From Oxalobacteraceae bacterium (GTDB lineage Bacteria > Pseudomonadota > Gammaproteobacteria > Burkholderiales > Burkholderiaceae_D), in the NCBI GenBank assembly GCA_025352145.1, contig JANXTY010000037.1, forward strand, positions 1 through 62,471: DNA of 62,471 bases, in the 5' to 3' direction. The notes under the pieces were generated by a model, which was not told where the DNA came from, ran no database searches, and worked only from the letters and a program-made list of their open reading frames with translations. Position 1 is the first letter of the stretch, and each line of letters begins with the position of its first letter. The position numbers and the translations under genes are program-made. Of this stretch, positions 61,836-62,471 are shown piece after piece.

Positions 61836-62471
61836 CTAATTCCGATTGAAAGCGAAAGCCCAAAAAAATGAGCGGGATCTTCGCCGCAATAACAAATACA
61901 CTGCAGGCACCACAAACATCGACAACAGCGGTGCAGTTATCATGCCGCCGACCATCGGTGCGGCGATGCGCTGCATCACTTCCGAGCCGGTACCGCTGCC
62001 GAGCATGATCGGCAGCAGGCCGGCGATGATCACGGACGCCGTCATCGCGATGGGACGCACGCGCTTGCCTGCACCTTCCTGGATCGCCGCCAACAAGGAA
62101 TCGGCCGTGACCGGCTCGCCAGCGGCCTGTTGTCGCGCCATCGCTTGCTTGATGTACAACAGCATGATCACGCCGAACTCCGTCGCGACGCCGGCCAGCG
62201 CGATGAACCCGACGGCGGACGCGATCGACATCGCGTAGCCGAGCAAGTACATGAACCAGAAGCCACCGATCAGCGCGAACGGCACGCTGGCCAGGATCAA
62301 CAGCGCCTCGTCGGCGCGTCGAAAGTTCAGATACAGCAGCACGTAGATGATGAGCAGGGTCGCGGGCACCACCACTTTCAGACGGGCCACCGCATGCTCC
62401 CAGAACTCGAACTGCCCGGACCAGCCGAGGGAGTACCCGGCCGGCAATGGCACCTGCTGGGCGACAGCCGC
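61836..62471 (-). CDS. RND heavy-metal efflux pump, C-terminal part (CusA/CzcA type), cut by window
   Basis: The frame enters from beyond the right edge and ends at 61836; 211 codons are visible. Seen: the last transmembrane bundle (LKVVVPATLLIIYVLLYLNF), ALIGGFWFMYLLGYAMSIAS, AGVATEFGVIMLLY, GKRVRPIAMTASVIIAGLLP, GSEVMQRIAAPMVGGMITAP, a CusA/CzcA-type ending. These pump Cu/Ag or Co/Zn/Cd from the periplasm. The coding DNA is clearly GC-richer than the rest of the window (long runs of GCG/CGC codons), suggesting acquisition with a metal-resistance island to the right. The last few codons (WAFAFNRN) and beyond return to the local composition. Confidence 0.88.
   Translation of the reverse strand, partial: AAVAQQVPLPAGYSLGWSGQFEFWEHAVARLKVVVPATLLIIYVLLYLNFRRADEALLILASVPFALIGGFWFMYLLGYAMSIASAVGFIALAGVATEFGVIMLLYIKQAMARQQAAGEPVTADSLLAAIQEGAGKRVRPIAMTASVIIAGLLPIMLGSGTGSEVMQRIAAPMVGGMITAPLLSMFVVPAVYLLLRRRSRSFFWAFAFNRN

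Overview
The window looks like chromosomal DNA of a betaproteobacterium of the order Burkholderiales, most likely an Oxalobacteraceae relative of modest GC. The reasons are the gene order ndk-rlmN-pilW-rodZ-ispG-hisS-yfgM-bamB-der-hfq-hflX-hflK-hflC-hisZ-purA, the surE-pcm-nlpD-rpoS cluster, a DUF1631 protein, and an EF-P with arginine at position 32 next to earP. The assignment rests on synteny and protein character only; no database search was possible.

Layout. 1-9.7 kb: polyphosphate kinase 2, a broken lemA remnant, an MFS exporter, htpG with a very good sigma-32 promoter, a TMEM165/GDT1-type membrane protein, a ridA-aminotransferase pair and a nitronate-monooxygenase-like flavoprotein. 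9.8-25.5 kb: one long minus-strand housekeeping run (ndk to purA) with many overlapping or abutting stops and starts, covering nucleotide and histidine biosynthesis, membrane quality control (HflKC), Hfq, ribosome GTPases, outer-membrane assembly, isoprenoid synthesis and pilus biogenesis. 25.6-31.6 kb: a BI-1 membrane protein, rlmD and the surE-pcm-nlpD-rpoS cluster. 31.9-41.7 kb: a DUF1631 protein, two related hybrid histidine kinases, and between them about 1.9 kb of gene debris (peroxiredoxin tail, lyase/FN3/LamG fragment, IS4-like transposase fragment), then a rhodanese. 41.7-43.6 kb: efp and its modifying rhamnosyltransferase earP.

43.7-53.7 kb is the most distinctive part: a compact glycoside-utilisation locus made of a LacI-type regulator, a GH1 beta-glucosidase, glucokinase, an MFS sugar transporter, a TonB-dependent receptor and a tryptophan-halogenase-family flavoprotein. 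Near-identical palindromes with core TGAAATCGATTTCA lie upstream of lacI and GH1 and between the receptor and the halogenase, so all the genes probably form one LacI regulon. The inferred route is: TonB receptor brings an oligosaccharide or aryl-glucoside across the outer membrane, the MFS protein across the inner membrane, cytoplasmic GH1 releases glucose, and Glk phosphorylates it. What the halogenase homologue does there is open.

53.9-62.5 kb: a tRNA-Ala(GGC)-tRNA-Glu-tRNA-Glu operon with a strong promoter, gltX, fdhD, the Fe-S carrier mrp, metG, a GNAT acetyltransferase, a parvulin-type lipoprotein, and the cut-off C-terminus of an RND metal-efflux pump in visibly GC-rich DNA.

I see no CRISPR array, prophage, replication origin or complete insertion sequence.
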